Positions 7,828 through 17,168 of a stretch of 64,000 bases of DNA are shown here, piece after piece. Source of the DNA: Candidatus Proximibacter danicus. GTDB taxonomy: Bacteria; Pseudomonadota; Gammaproteobacteria; Burkholderiales; Rhodocyclaceae. Under the pieces are notes generated by a model that had not been told where the DNA came from, ran no database searches, and was given only the letters and a program-made list of their open reading frames with translations. How positions within the stretch are numbered: the stretch's first letter is position 1; every line of letters begins with the position of its first letter. The translations under genes and the position numbers were made by a program. The stretch is from contig JADJUC010000027.1 of NCBI GenBank assembly GCA_016710885.1, positions 1 to 64,000 on the forward strand. The letters run 5' to 3'.

Positions 7828-8964
7828 ATGCACAACGTCGTTATCAGCGGTACCGGCCTGTGGGTCGCCCCGGAAGTCATCAGCAACGACGAACTGGTCG
7901 TTGCCTTCAACGCCTACGCCAAGCGCTTCAACGAAGAGAACGCTACCGCCATCGCGGCTGGCACACTGGCCGCAATACCCGAATCCTCCGCGGAATTCAT
8001 CGAAAAAGCTTCTGGCATCAAGCGCCGCTACGTTGTCGACAAGGCCGGCGTGCTTGACCCGGCGCGCATGCGGCCACACTTCGCGCCGCGCCCGGATGAG
8101 GCGCTGTCGCTGCAGGCCGAGATGGGCGTTGCCGCAGCCAAGCAGGCATTGGCAGCGGCCGGCCGGAATACTGACAACATCGCCGCCGACATCGACATGG
8201 TGATCTGTGCCGCCTCCAACATGCAGCGTCCCTACCCGGCGATGGCCGTGGAAATCCAGGGCGCGCTCGGTGCCGGCGGCTACGCCTTCGACATGAACGT
8301 GGCCTGCTCCTCGGCCACCTTCGGCCTGGAGCAGGCGATCAACGCCGTCAAGACCGGCTCGGCGCGCGCCGCACTGGTGATCAGCCCGGAAATCTGTTCG
8401 GCCCATCTGGCCTGGCAGGATCGCGATTGTCATTTCATTTTCGGCGACGTATGCACGGCACTGGTCATCGAACGTGCCGATACGGCGAAGTCTTCGAACC
8501 GCTGGGAAGTGCTGGGCACCAAGCTGGCCACCAGCTTCTCCAACAACATCCGCAACAACGCCGGCTTCCTCTCGCGCTGCGAAGACCGCGACCCGGCCGA
8601 CCGCGACCAGTTGTTCCGCCAGGAAGGGCGCAAGGTGTTCAAGGAAGTTTGCCCGATGGCTGCCGAGCACATCAGCAGCCAGCTCGAATCCCTCGGCTTC
8701 AGCGCAGCCGGTGTCCGTCGCTTCTGGCTGCACCAGGCCAACCTGGCGATGAACCAGTTGATCGGCAAGCGCCTGCTCGGCCACGAGGCCAGCGCCGATG
8801 AGGCACCGGTGATTCTCGACGAGTTCGCCAACACCGCCTCGGCCGGCTCGATCATTGCCTTTCACCGCCACAGTGAGGATCTGAAGGCCGGCGACCTCGG
8901 CGTCATCTGCTCCTTTGGCGCCGGTTATTCGATCGGCAGCCTGGTGGTCAAAAAGATCGCCTGA
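7828..8964 (+). CDS. Beta-ketoacyl-ACP synthase III-like protein (FabH family)
   Basis: This 378-residue thiolase-fold condensing enzyme has the FabH triad: Cys160 (NVACSSATFG), His302 (WLHQAN) and Asn335 (EFANTASAG). FabH-type enzymes condense an acyl-CoA or acyl-ACP starter with malonyl-ACP. This version is longer than housekeeping FabH (about 320 residues) and resembles the FabH-like group containing Pseudomonas PA3286 (long N-terminal part EFIEKASGIKRRYVVDK), which feeds octanoyl-CoA into fatty acid synthesis; that assignment is by remembered similarity. ATG 7828 starts at the conserved MHNVVISGTG; an ATG at 7714 would add an atypical extension. It stands alone between the Rhs remnant and a symporter. 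Confidence 0.85.
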   Translation: MHNVVISGTGLWVAPEVISNDELVVAFNAYAKRFNEENATAIAAGTLAAIPESSAEFIEKASGIKRRYVVDKAGVLDPARMRPHFAPRPDEALSLQAEMGVAAAKQALAAAGRNTDNIAADIDMVICAASNMQRPYPAMAVEIQGALGAGGYAFDMNVACSSATFGLEQAINAVKTGSARAALVISPEICSAHLAWQDRDCHFIFGDVCTALVIERADTAKSSNRWEVLGTKLATSFSNNIRNNAGFLSRCEDRDPADRDQLFRQEGRKVFKEVCPMAAEHISSQLESLGFSAAGVRRFWLHQANLAMNQLIGKRLLGHEASADEAPVILDEFANTASAGSIIAFHRHSEDLKAGDLGVICSFGAGYSIGSLVVKKIA

Positions 8965-9025
8965 GCACCTTCACCAGTTCGCGGATAACCGCCAGAAAAC
9001 CGTTATGGAATAAGCCCTTGTGCGC

Positions 9026-9057
9026 GTCAAAACGGCTATAATCGGCGCCGTTTTGAC
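9026..9057. promoter_or_regulatory. Perfect inverted repeat overlapping a -10-like TATAAT
   Basis: GTCAAAACGG (9026-9035) and CCGTTTTGAC (9048-9057) form a perfect 10-bp inverted repeat with a 12-base centre. That centre contains TATAAT at 9037-9042. It sits 34 bases before the symporter start. No T-run follows, so an operator is more likely than a terminator. No strong -35 box is visible. Confidence 0.55.
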
Positions 9058-9091
9058 AGCTCCGTATTGAGGGAAGAGGGACAATCCGGCC

Positions 9092-10600
9092 ATGCTGATC
9101 TGGTTCGTAGTGATCTATCTGATGGTGTCGATCGGCATTGGTCTGTATGCCGCGACCAAAGTGCACAACGTCAAGGATTTCGCCGTCGCCGGCCGCCACC
9201 TGCCGACACCGGTGGTCATGGCCACGGTGTTTGCCACCTGGTTCGGGGCCGAAGCCATCTTCGGCGTTTCCGCCACCTTCGTGAAGGAAGGTCTTGGCGG
9301 CGTCGTCGCCGATCCGTTTGGCTCCTCGCTGTGCCTGATCATCGCCGGCATCTTTTTCTCGACCAAGCTCTACCGCCTGAACATCCTGACGCTCGGCGAC
9401 TACTACCGCATGCGCTACAACCGCACGGTGGAAGTGCTGACGACGCTGGCCATCGTCATCTCCTACCTCGGCTGGGTCTCGGCGCAGATCAAGGCGCTCG
9501 GGCTGATCTTCAACTTCGTCACCGACGGCGCAGTCAGCGAAGAAGCCGGCATGATCCTCGGTGCGGCCATCGTTCTCACTTACACCACCTTCGGCGGCAT
9601 GCTCTCGGTTGCCGTGCTCGACTTCGTGCAGATGGGCGTCATCATCGCCGGCCTGCTCTACATCGCCTGGATCGTTTCCGGCCAGACCGGCGGCGTCATG
9701 CCGGTAATCGAACACGCGTCGGCCGCCGGCAAGCTCGATTTCTTCCCGCCGCCCGACCCCTGGCTGTGGCTGACCTTCCTCGGCGCCTGGATCACCATGA
9801 TGCTCGGCTCGATCCCGCAGCAGGACGTCTTCCAGCGCATCACCTCGGCCAAGAGCCCGAAAGTCGCCATCACCGGCTCACTGCTCGGCGGCTCGATCTA
9901 TTTCGTCTTCTGCTTCGTGCCGATGTTCATCGCCTACTCGGCAACGCTGATCGACCCTGAACTTTTCAACCGCCTGATCGCCGAAGACTCGCAACGCGTG
10001 CTGCCGACGCTGGTGATGCGGCACACGCCACTGCTGGCGCAAGTCATCTTCTTCGGCGCCGTCATCTCCGCGATCATGAGCTGTTCGGCGGCAACGCTGC
10101 TGGCGCCTTCCGTCTCCTTCGCCGAAAACATCGTCCGTGGTTTTTATCCGGGCATGACGGACCGCAGCTTCCTGCGCGTGATGCGCGTCACGATCGTCAT
10201 TTTTGCCTGCTGCGTTCTCGTCTATGCGCTGAATTCGCAGATGTCGATCTTCCACATGGTCGAGTCGGCCTACAAGATCACCCTCGCCGGCGCCTTCGTG
10301 CCGCTCTTCTTCGGCGCCTTCTGGAAACGGGCAACGAGCCAGGGCGCGCTGGCGGCGATCTTTGGCGGCATTGGCACCTGGCTGCTGATCGAAATCCTCA
10401 TCGGCGAAGCCAGCCTGGTGCCACCGCAACTGATCGGCCTGTGCATCTCCATGCTCGGCATGGTGGCCGGTTCGTTACTGCCGCAGTGGGTGGGTCGATC
10501 GACGCCACCGCGCGACCAGCATGCCGAACTGCACCATCTTGCGGCCGCAGAAACCCACCACGCCGAGCCGGTGCACCACCACCCGGAGCATCGCAAGTAG
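9092..10600 (+). CDS. Sodium:solute symporter family transporter
   Basis: This 502-residue polytopic membrane protein of the solute:sodium symporter family has about 12-13 hydrophobic segments. Family features include the early GRHLPTPVVMATVFATWFG region (first discontinuous helix), GDYYRMRYNR after the third segment, and the SAIMSCSAATLLAPS region near 330-345. Substrate is not predictable from sequence. The C-terminal cytosolic tail (about residues 470-502) is strikingly His-rich (HAELHH, ETHHAE, VHHHPEHRK), suggesting metal binding or simple solubility. The start is the ATG at 9092, with a GA-rich AGGGAAGAGGGA ribosome-binding region upstream. A perfect palindrome over a -10-like element precedes it. 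Confidence 0.85.
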   Translation: MLIWFVVIYLMVSIGIGLYAATKVHNVKDFAVAGRHLPTPVVMATVFATWFGAEAIFGVSATFVKEGLGGVVADPFGSSLCLIIAGIFFSTKLYRLNILTLGDYYRMRYNRTVEVLTTLAIVISYLGWVSAQIKALGLIFNFVTDGAVSEEAGMILGAAIVLTYTTFGGMLSVAVLDFVQMGVIIAGLLYIAWIVSGQTGGVMPVIEHASAAGKLDFFPPPDPWLWLTFLGAWITMMLGSIPQQDVFQRITSAKSPKVAITGSLLGGSIYFVFCFVPMFIAYSATLIDPELFNRLIAEDSQRVLPTLVMRHTPLLAQVIFFGAVISAIMSCSAATLLAPSVSFAENIVRGFYPGMTDRSFLRVMRVTIVIFACCVLVYALNSQMSIFHMVESAYKITLAGAFVPLFFGAFWKRATSQGALAAIFGGIGTWLLIEILIGEASLVPPQLIGLCISMLGMVAGSLLPQWVGRSTPPRDQHAELHHLAAAETHHAEPVHHHPEHRK

Positions 10601-10660
10601 CCTTCACACTCCCCGATGCGCTAAGATTTGGCAAAATAGAACACGCCTCAGGGAGGCAAG

Positions 10661-11533
10661 ATGATTGACGCTGCACTCATAGATGCTGCCCGCATTCTCG
10701 ATGGCAGTCCGGTACCCACCTTCGTCATCGATTCCAGTCATGTCGTCGTCTACTGGAACGAAGCCTTGGCACGCATGTCTGGCGTCGCCGCCGCCGAGGT
10801 GCTCGGCACCCATCACCAATGGCGCGCCTTCTACCCGGCGCACCGCCCGGTGCTGGCTGACCTTGTCGTCGACGGCGGTGCGCGCGACCTGCTCGAAAAG
10901 CTCTATCGCGGCAAATACCGCCCGGCCGCCCATTGCCCGGACGGCTGGGAATCGGAAGATTTTTTCCCAACCTTCGGCGACGAAGGTTGCTGGCTGGCCT
11001 TCTCCGCCGCCCCCATCCGCAACGCCGAGGGAAAGATCGTCGGCTGTGTCGAAACCCTGCAGGACATTACCGAGCGCAAGGAGGCCGAGCAGTCACGACG
11101 CGAAGCTGAGCGGCAACTGGCAGAAATCGTCGCCGGCAGCCCGGTCGCCACTTTTGTCCTCGACATCCATTGCCGCGTCACCCACTGGAACCGGGCCTGC
11201 GAAGCGCTAACCGGTGTAGCGGCAGCGGAAATGATGGGGAAAAGCGACGTCTGGCGCGCCTTTTACCCCTTCGAGACACGCCGCGTCGTCCTCGCCGAAA
11301 TGCTCGTTCGCGGCGCCGGCAACGACGAAGTCAGCGAACGCTATACCGGCCACGCCCAGCCTTCGGCACTGGTCCCCGGCGCGTTCGAAGCACGCGATTT
11401 TTTCCCGACCTTCGGTGAAAAAGGAAAGTGGCTGCATTTCATGGCGGCGCCCTTGCACAACATGCGCGGCAAAGTCGTCGGCGCCATCGAAACCCTCGTC
11501 GACCTTAGCGCCACCGCCCCCGCTGAGGACTAG
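10661..11533 (+). CDS. Double PAS-domain protein without output domain
   Basis: This 290-residue cytosolic protein consists of two homologous PAS domains, about residues 8-140 and 160-285. Each has PVxTFVxD near its start, a WRAFYP segment, an EDFFPTFG/ARDFFPTFG strand and a closing GCVETLQDIT/GAIETLVDLS PAC-type strand. A short charged coiled linker (ERKEAEQSRREAERQLAE) joins them. There is no kinase, GGDEF or HTH module, so it must act through a partner. It ends 11 bases before a Pat-like acyl-CoA synthetase/acetyltransferase gene, and the two are probably co-transcribed. AGGGAGG seven bases upstream supports ATG 10661. Confidence 0.85.
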   Translation: MIDAALIDAARILDGSPVPTFVIDSSHVVVYWNEALARMSGVAAAEVLGTHHQWRAFYPAHRPVLADLVVDGGARDLLEKLYRGKYRPAAHCPDGWESEDFFPTFGDEGCWLAFSAAPIRNAEGKIVGCVETLQDITERKEAEQSRREAERQLAEIVAGSPVATFVLDIHCRVTHWNRACEALTGVAAAEMMGKSDVWRAFYPFETRRVVLAEMLVRGAGNDEVSERYTGHAQPSALVPGAFEARDFFPTFGEKGKWLHFMAAPLHNMRGKVVGAIETLVDLSATAPAED

Positions 11534-11544
11534 GCAGTAGCCCG

Positions 11545-14196
11545 ATGTCCCCCAACCGCACCCCGCTACAGCCCTTCCTCGCTCCCAGCGGCATCGTTTT
11601 CTTTGGTGCAAACCCGGAAGCCGGCACCCTCGGTTACGGCCTTCTGTGCAACCTGCGCAACAGCGCGTTCGCCCCCCGGCTACACCTGGTTTCGCAGAAG
11701 TGTGCCGAAATCGACGGGCTCCCCTGTCATGGCACCCTCGCCGAGATCAACGCCCCGCTCTCGCTGGCGCTGATCGCCACGCCGGCACACACGGTAGCCG
11801 GCATTGTTGAAGCCTGCGCCCGACGCGGCATCCATTCCGCAGTCGTATTTACTGGCGGCCTGCGACCCGGCACCCCAGCGGGGACGCAGCTCACCGAAAT
11901 GGCGGCACGCCACAAGGTCCGCCTCTTCGGCCCGAACGCGCTGGGGTATATCCTGCCGCATGCCGGCCTGAACCTGACCCCGATCACGCAGCCGGTGCCG
12001 GCCGGCAACCTCGCCCTCGTCTCGCAGTCCGCAGCGGTCTGCGCCAACATCCTCGACTGGAACCACAACGAGGAATTCGGCTTCTCGGCTATTTTCGCCC
12101 CCGGCGAATCGGATGATCTCGAGCTGCCGGAAATTCTCGACTACCTCGCCAGCGACCCGAAAACCGAGAGCATCCTGCTTTACCTCGAGGGCCTGCGCGA
12201 CGCGCGCGGCTTTCTCAGTGCCGTCCGCGCTGCCGCCAGCATAAAACCCGTGATCGCCGTCAAGGCTGGCCAGGGCATCACCTCGGCACGTATTGCCGAA
12301 CTGCACAGCGGCGCCCGCGTCGACCGTGACGATGCTTTCGATGCCGCGCTGCGCCGCTCCGGCGTGCTGCGCGTGCGCGCCATTGGCGACATGTTTTCCG
12401 CAGCCCGCGCCCTGACAACGCCACGCAAGCCGCACGGCAACCGGCTGGCGATCGTCACCAACGGCGGCGGCCCGGCGGTCATGGCCCTGGACCAGGCGGA
12501 AGAACTCGATATCGCCCTTGGCACCATGACCGCCCCGACGCAGAAGCGCCTCGCCGCACTGGTCCCTGGCAGCTGGTCGACCGGTAATCCGGTGGACGTA
12601 ATGTTCGATGCCGACCCGGCCCGTTTTGTCGGTGCCATCAGCGCCTGTCTGGACGACCCCGGCATTGACGGCGTCCTCGCCATCCTCACGCCCAATACCT
12701 ATGTCGACCCGCTGGCGGTCGCCGAAGCGACGATTGCCGCCGCCGCAAAAGCGGACAAACCGGTATTTACCTGCTGGCTTGGCGAAGTACACGCACGTTC
12801 GGCCCGCGCCGCTTTCGCCAAGGCCCGCTTTCCAACCTTCCGCACGCCAGAAAACGCTGTCGCCGCCTTCTCCTTTCTCGTGAACTGGGTGCACAGCCAG
12901 GCCCTGCTGCTGGAAACCCCGCCGGCGCTGTCTTCCTACATCGCCCCGGACATTGCGGCTGCGCGAGGCATCATCGAGAACGCGCTGGACGACGGCCGCA
13001 GCACGCTGACCCTGCCGGAGGCGAAAGCCGTCCTTGCCGCCTTCCATATACCGGTGTCGCAAACGCTGCTTGCCACCTCCCCGACCGAGGCAGTGAACGT
13101 CGCCAACCACCTTGGCTACCCACTGGCCATGAAGGCCGCCCCGGAGCCGGGAATGGCAAAGAGCAGCGGCAACGTTCGCTTGCAGTTGCGCTCGGCACCG
13201 GAAGTGGCACTTGCTTTCCGCGAACTCACCGCAGGCGGCCACGCGTCGGGCGGCGTCCTTATCGAGCCGCAGATATTCAAGCCGGAAGGTCGCTGGCTGG
13301 CCGTCGGTGTCCGCCAGGACCGCCTCTTCGGCCCGGTCATATCGCTATCGGAAAGCGGCATTGCACCGGTGATCTACAACGCCCGCTCGGTCGCGCTGCC
13401 GCCCCTGAGTACGCGCCTCATCGATGCCATGCTCGATGTGCCACACGTCGCCCGACTGCTCGGCCCGCTGCCGGGAAAACCCGCCCTGGCCAAGACGCCG
13501 CTGTGCGAAATACTGCTGCGCACCTCCGAGATGGCCAGCGAACTGCCGTGGCTGCAGCGTCTCGAAATCAGTTCGCTGGTAGCCGACAGTATCAGCGCCA
13601 TCGCTGTCGATGTCAGCATCGACATCCAGCCCATACCGGAAGACGGCAAGCGCTATGGCCACATGGCCATTTGCCCCTACCCGGCGCAACTCGAGTCGAC
13701 CGAAACCCTGAAGGACGGCAGCGCCTGCACCCTGCGCCCGATTCGCCCGGAAGATACGGCAGCACTACAGAATTTTGTCCGCAACCTGTCGGCGCGCAGC
13801 AAGCGCCTGCGCTTCTTCTCAACGCTCAGCGAGTTGCCGCAGCAACAGCTGGCTCGTTACGCGCAGATCGACTATGGCCGGGACATGGTCATCATTGCGG
13901 CCACCGAAAGCAAGGGGCAAATCGTCATCCACGGGGAAGCCCGCTACTCGATCCTGATGGATGGGAAAAATTGCGACTTCGCCATCGTCATTGCCGACGA
14001 GATGGCCGGCAAGGGCCTCGGCATGCGCCTGATGAAACGCCTCATCAACGCTGCTCGCGAGCAGGGCCTCGGCGTCATCCGCGGGCAGGTGCTGGTCGAC
14101 AACGAAGCCATGCTCGGCCTCATGGAAACACTGGATTTCCGTATCGGCCTGACCGATGACGAAACCATGGTCGAGGTTTCCTTCCCGCTCGGCTGA
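11545..14196 (+). CDS. Acyl-CoA synthetase (NDP-forming)-like protein with C-terminal GNAT domain (Pat-type)
   Basis: This 883-residue fusion has the layout of Pat/Pka protein-lysine acetyltransferases. It has a CoA-binding Rossmann domain (about 10-130, SGIVFFGANP), ligase-CoA domains (about 150-450), an ATP-grasp region (about 480-690) and a GNAT acetyltransferase (about 725-883, with the acetyl-CoA loop GKGLGMRLM). Such enzymes acetylate and inactivate acetyl-CoA synthetase and other targets. In Salmonella Pat the synthetase part is catalytically dead; whether it is active here cannot be read with confidence. It directly follows the double-PAS gene, hinting that sensory input controls acetylation. 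Confidence 0.88.
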   Translation: MSPNRTPLQPFLAPSGIVFFGANPEAGTLGYGLLCNLRNSAFAPRLHLVSQKCAEIDGLPCHGTLAEINAPLSLALIATPAHTVAGIVEACARRGIHSAVVFTGGLRPGTPAGTQLTEMAARHKVRLFGPNALGYILPHAGLNLTPITQPVPAGNLALVSQSAAVCANILDWNHNEEFGFSAIFAPGESDDLELPEILDYLASDPKTESILLYLEGLRDARGFLSAVRAAASIKPVIAVKAGQGITSARIAELHSGARVDRDDAFDAALRRSGVLRVRAIGDMFSAARALTTPRKPHGNRLAIVTNGGGPAVMALDQAEELDIALGTMTAPTQKRLAALVPGSWSTGNPVDVMFDADPARFVGAISACLDDPGIDGVLAILTPNTYVDPLAVAEATIAAAAKADKPVFTCWLGEVHARSARAAFAKARFPTFRTPENAVAAFSFLVNWVHSQALLLETPPALSSYIAPDIAAARGIIENALDDGRSTLTLPEAKAVLAAFHIPVSQTLLATSPTEAVNVANHLGYPLAMKAAPEPGMAKSSGNVRLQLRSAPEVALAFRELTAGGHASGGVLIEPQIFKPEGRWLAVGVRQDRLFGPVISLSESGIAPVIYNARSVALPPLSTRLIDAMLDVPHVARLLGPLPGKPALAKTPLCEILLRTSEMASELPWLQRLEISSLVADSISAIAVDVSIDIQPIPEDGKRYGHMAICPYPAQLESTETLKDGSACTLRPIRPEDTAALQNFVRNLSARSKRLRFFSTLSELPQQQLARYAQIDYGRDMVIIAATESKGQIVIHGEARYSILMDGKNCDFAIVIADEMAGKGLGMRLMKRLINAAREQGLGVIRGQVLVDNEAMLGLMETLDFRIGLTDDETMVEVSFPLG

Positions 14197-14198
14197 GC

Positions 14199-15731
14199 CT
14201 ACATCGGCCCGCCCGGCGCTCCAGAAGCGCCCGGCGCACCCATCGCCATCGGGTTGAACGGTTTGCCGTTGATCGTCATCTGCCCCCGGCTGAATGCCAG
14301 CTTCGACTTGATCTGCGTGCCTTCGCGTTGCACCAGCCCTTGCTCGATGAAAAGCGAGAGTTGCTGACGCAGTTTTTCGCTCCGTTGTTCGGCAAGTTCT
14401 TCGGCACTGGGGACAACAACGCCCTCGCCATTTTCAGCGGCTGCCTCAGCCGCACGGCTTCCTGCTGGCAGCGTACTCGCCATCGCACCGACCAGCGCCT
14501 CGGGAAGGGCAATTTCAGCGGCGGCATCGAGCTTGGCAACCAACAGCATCGGATTGGCCAGATCGGTCTCAGCAAAATCCTTCAACGCCACGCGCGCCGC
14601 CAGCGTGGCGTCGCCATGCGGGCTGCGGAAACTGAGACGGTCGAGACGGAACTCCGGGGCATGCTTGAGCAGGTCGGTAGCCGGCTTGGCGACGGGCGCC
14701 CACAGTTGCGCCGGGTTAGCGCCGGCAGCCATGGACAGCGTCGGATCACCATAGATCTTGACCAACGTTCGATAGAGGGTCGCCAGCGTCCGGCCATGCA
14801 GGTGGCGCAGCGAAAAATCGTAGTTCGCCGGGCCAAACTCCTGCTTGCCGACCTGCAGCGACGCAGCGCCGAGACGCGCAATCATATCCACATACTCGCC
14901 GCTGACCGGCATCGCCACGTCGTACACCACCTGCTTGAGCACCACCGGATCGGCTTCTTTTACCGGGCGAACGCCAAGCTGCGCCAGAGTCATCTTCTGC
15001 TCACCGACATAGAGCAGCGGATCGTCTTCGAACAAGCGCTGCTGCGTGGCTTGCAGCCGCATATCGTTCATCGACATGCCGCCACCCTTGCTGTCGTTGA
15101 TCGTCAGCTTCGGCGCCTCGGCTTGCAGCGTGTAGGACTTCAAGCCCTTGGCAAAATCGACATCGATGCGTAAACCTTCCCAGACCAGCGTGTTGCGCCC
15201 AGCGCCTTCGCCCGCCGCCCAGTGCGTCGAAAAGCCGGGGCTGCGGACAGTCGAAATACCGCCGCCATCGAAACGGTATTCGCTATGCACCTCCAGCGGC
15301 TTCTGTGTACCGAACACCGCCGCCACCTGCTGTTGAAGTTCGCCATCGAGCACCAGCTCGCTATCAACCACCGCCGCCGCCAGCTTTGAAAAGCCGGGCA
15401 GTGGCCCGTGGCGAATCACCGAACGAACGGCGATCTGCAACGGCTTCACCGGCGGCAGTTTGACCCCGGGGTTGGCCGCCATCGCCTCCTGCTGCTGACG
15501 CGCCACGGCCGCCGTAACATTGCTGAACAGTTCGATCGTCACCGTCTCGGTCGCACTGAAAACACCGCGCTGGTAATCGCGGCTGACAATCTTCGCCGAG
15601 GGGTTCTCGGCAAGCAATTGATAGTGCTCGCCAATCGCCGTTTCGATCTGCTGGCCCATCACCCACGCAGCAGCAGGGTAAGCCAGCGCGAGCGGCACGG
15701 CCACCAGGGCAATTTTTGCGGTCTTGTTCAT
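14199..15731 (-). CDS. DUF945 (YdgA-like) protein
   Basis: This 510-residue protein has one N-terminal hydrophobic helix (residues 7-24, a signal anchor) followed by a long soluble part matching the YdgA/DUF945 pattern: an early QQIETAIGEHY motif, SRDYQRGVFSATETV, and repeated beta-rich segments. The C-terminus has KPFNPMAMGAPGASG and a Gly/Pro/Met tail. The family is periplasmic or inner-membrane anchored and poorly characterised. It ends two bases from the convergent Pat-like gene. It lies 47 bp downstream of the HlyD gene on the same strand, but nothing shows that it belongs to secretion. Confidence 0.8.
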   Translation of the reverse strand: MNKTAKIALVAVPLALAYPAAAWVMGQQIETAIGEHYQLLAENPSAKIVSRDYQRGVFSATETVTIELFSNVTAAVARQQQEAMAANPGVKLPPVKPLQIAVRSVIRHGPLPGFSKLAAAVVDSELVLDGELQQQVAAVFGTQKPLEVHSEYRFDGGGISTVRSPGFSTHWAAGEGAGRNTLVWEGLRIDVDFAKGLKSYTLQAEAPKLTINDSKGGGMSMNDMRLQATQQRLFEDDPLLYVGEQKMTLAQLGVRPVKEADPVVLKQVVYDVAMPVSGEYVDMIARLGAASLQVGKQEFGPANYDFSLRHLHGRTLATLYRTLVKIYGDPTLSMAAGANPAQLWAPVAKPATDLLKHAPEFRLDRLSFRSPHGDATLAARVALKDFAETDLANPMLLVAKLDAAAEIALPEALVGAMASTLPAGSRAAEAAAENGEGVVVPSAEELAEQRSEKLRQQLSLFIEQGLVQREGTQIKSKLAFSRGQMTINGKPFNPMAMGAPGASGAPGGPM

Positions 15732-15778
15732 GGGTATTTCGCTCCTGTAAGAATGATGTCTTCAATACCTGCCGGCCT

Positions 15779-17155
15779 TTACCGCTCCCGCCCCGCATCA
15801 TGCCAGGCCTTGCGCACAGGTGACAGCAGATACTCCGCCACCGTACGCGTGCCGAGCATGATCTCGGCACTGGTCTGCATGCCGGCCGAGAGCGGGAACT
15901 TTTCCCCGTCCATTTCCAGCCGCATTGCCTTGAGCGTCACCAGTGCCTTGTAGACCAGCGGCTGATTCCTGCCGGGTGCGCCCGTATTGCCGCCCCCCAA
16001 GGGGGCTTCCTTCGGGGCGTCCGCCGCATCGATGCTGACATGCTCCACCCGCCCTTCCAGCAAACCGTACTTCTGGAACTGGTAGGCGGCGAACTTGAGC
16101 TTGACCGGCTGCCCTTGCCTTACGAAGCCGATGTCTTCGTTGCTCACCCAGACTTCGGCGCGTAGCGTTTCTTCCTTCGGCACCAGGGTCAGCAGCACCG
16201 TGCCGGGTTGCACCACGGTACCCGCCGTGTGGGTGGCCAGATCCTTGACCACGCTGTCCTGAGTGGCCTTGAGTTCGAGCAGTTCCTTGCGGTGGGCCTG
16301 CTTGGTCATTTCCTGCGCCAGTTTGTCGAAGGCGCCCTGGGCTTCGCTGCGTTCGGCGTGCAGGCTGCGGCGGTAGTCGGAGTCGAGCTGGGCCAGCTTT
16401 TTCTCGGACTGGGCAATGCTGGCCTTGGCGGAATCGATCAGGTGCGCCTGGGTTTTCAGTTCCTGCTCCTTCTCGATGCGCTCGCGCTTCTTGTCGCTGG
16501 CCATCAGACTGCCGGCAAAGCCGTCCTTGACCAGCTTGTCGTAGGCCTTGTCCTGGTCGCGGTAGTGCGGCAGGACTTCGGCGAGCTTGCTTTGCACCTG
16601 CTGGGTGGAGGCGAGTTCGGCTTTAGCCTTGACCAGCCGGCTGCGCTCTTCGGCGAGGGCTGCCTCCAGGGCGTTGCGGTTGGCGCGGTATTGCGCTTCA
16701 ACTTCGCGGGCGAGGTTGGGCGGGTCGCCGGCTTCTGCGGCAAAGGGTTGGCCGGAGAGTTCGGCGTCGATGCGGCGCAGGGTCAGGCGTTTGCGCTGGT
16801 AGTCGGCTTCGATGGATTTGGCATCGGCTTCGGTGATCAGCGTATCCATGCGCATCAGCACCTGCCCGGCTTTCACCGTTTCGCCTTCGCGCACCAGAAT
16901 CTCTTTCACGATGCCGGCATCGGCTGGCTGAACGATCTTGAGGTAGCTCTGCGGGATGAGCTTGCCTTCGGCAACGGCGACGATGTCGAGTTTGCCGATC
17001 AGGGCCCACAGGATGAGGGCGAGGAGCATGCCGGCCAGCACCCACAACACCTTGCGCCCAAGGGGGTTGGGCGGGGCGTCCTGCAGGCGCAGGAGGGGTG
17101 GGGAGAAGTCGTGGTAGTCGGGGGCTGCCGGCGCGGGAAAAGCTGGGAGTTTCAT
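15779..17155 (-). CDS. HlyD-family type I secretion periplasmic adaptor
   Basis: This 458-residue membrane fusion protein has a short cytosolic N-terminus and one transmembrane helix (about residues 30-50, VLWVLAGMLLALILWALIG). The first half-lipoyl motif follows (AEGKLIPQSYLKIVQPADAG). A long alpha-helical coiled-coil hairpin runs over about residues 115-305, then the second lipoyl half (LKATQDSVVKDLATHTAGTV) and a beta-barrel end. I chose ATG 17155, 13 bases after the upstream glycosyltransferase stop; longer readings run back into that gene. It would join an inner-membrane ABC exporter to a TolC-like channel, but the only exporter gene nearby is a remnant at 29472-30133. Confidence 0.88.
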   Translation of the reverse strand: MKLPAFPAPAAPDYHDFSPPLLRLQDAPPNPLGRKVLWVLAGMLLALILWALIGKLDIVAVAEGKLIPQSYLKIVQPADAGIVKEILVREGETVKAGQVLMRMDTLITEADAKSIEADYQRKRLTLRRIDAELSGQPFAAEAGDPPNLAREVEAQYRANRNALEAALAEERSRLVKAKAELASTQQVQSKLAEVLPHYRDQDKAYDKLVKDGFAGSLMASDKKRERIEKEQELKTQAHLIDSAKASIAQSEKKLAQLDSDYRRSLHAERSEAQGAFDKLAQEMTKQAHRKELLELKATQDSVVKDLATHTAGTVVQPGTVLLTLVPKEETLRAEVWVSNEDIGFVRQGQPVKLKFAAYQFQKYGLLEGRVEHVSIDAADAPKEAPLGGGNTGAPGRNQPLVYKALVTLKAMRLEMDGEKFPLSAGMQTSAEIMLGTRTVAEYLLSPVRKAWHDAGRER

Positions 17156-17168
17156 CAGGAACGTCCAA

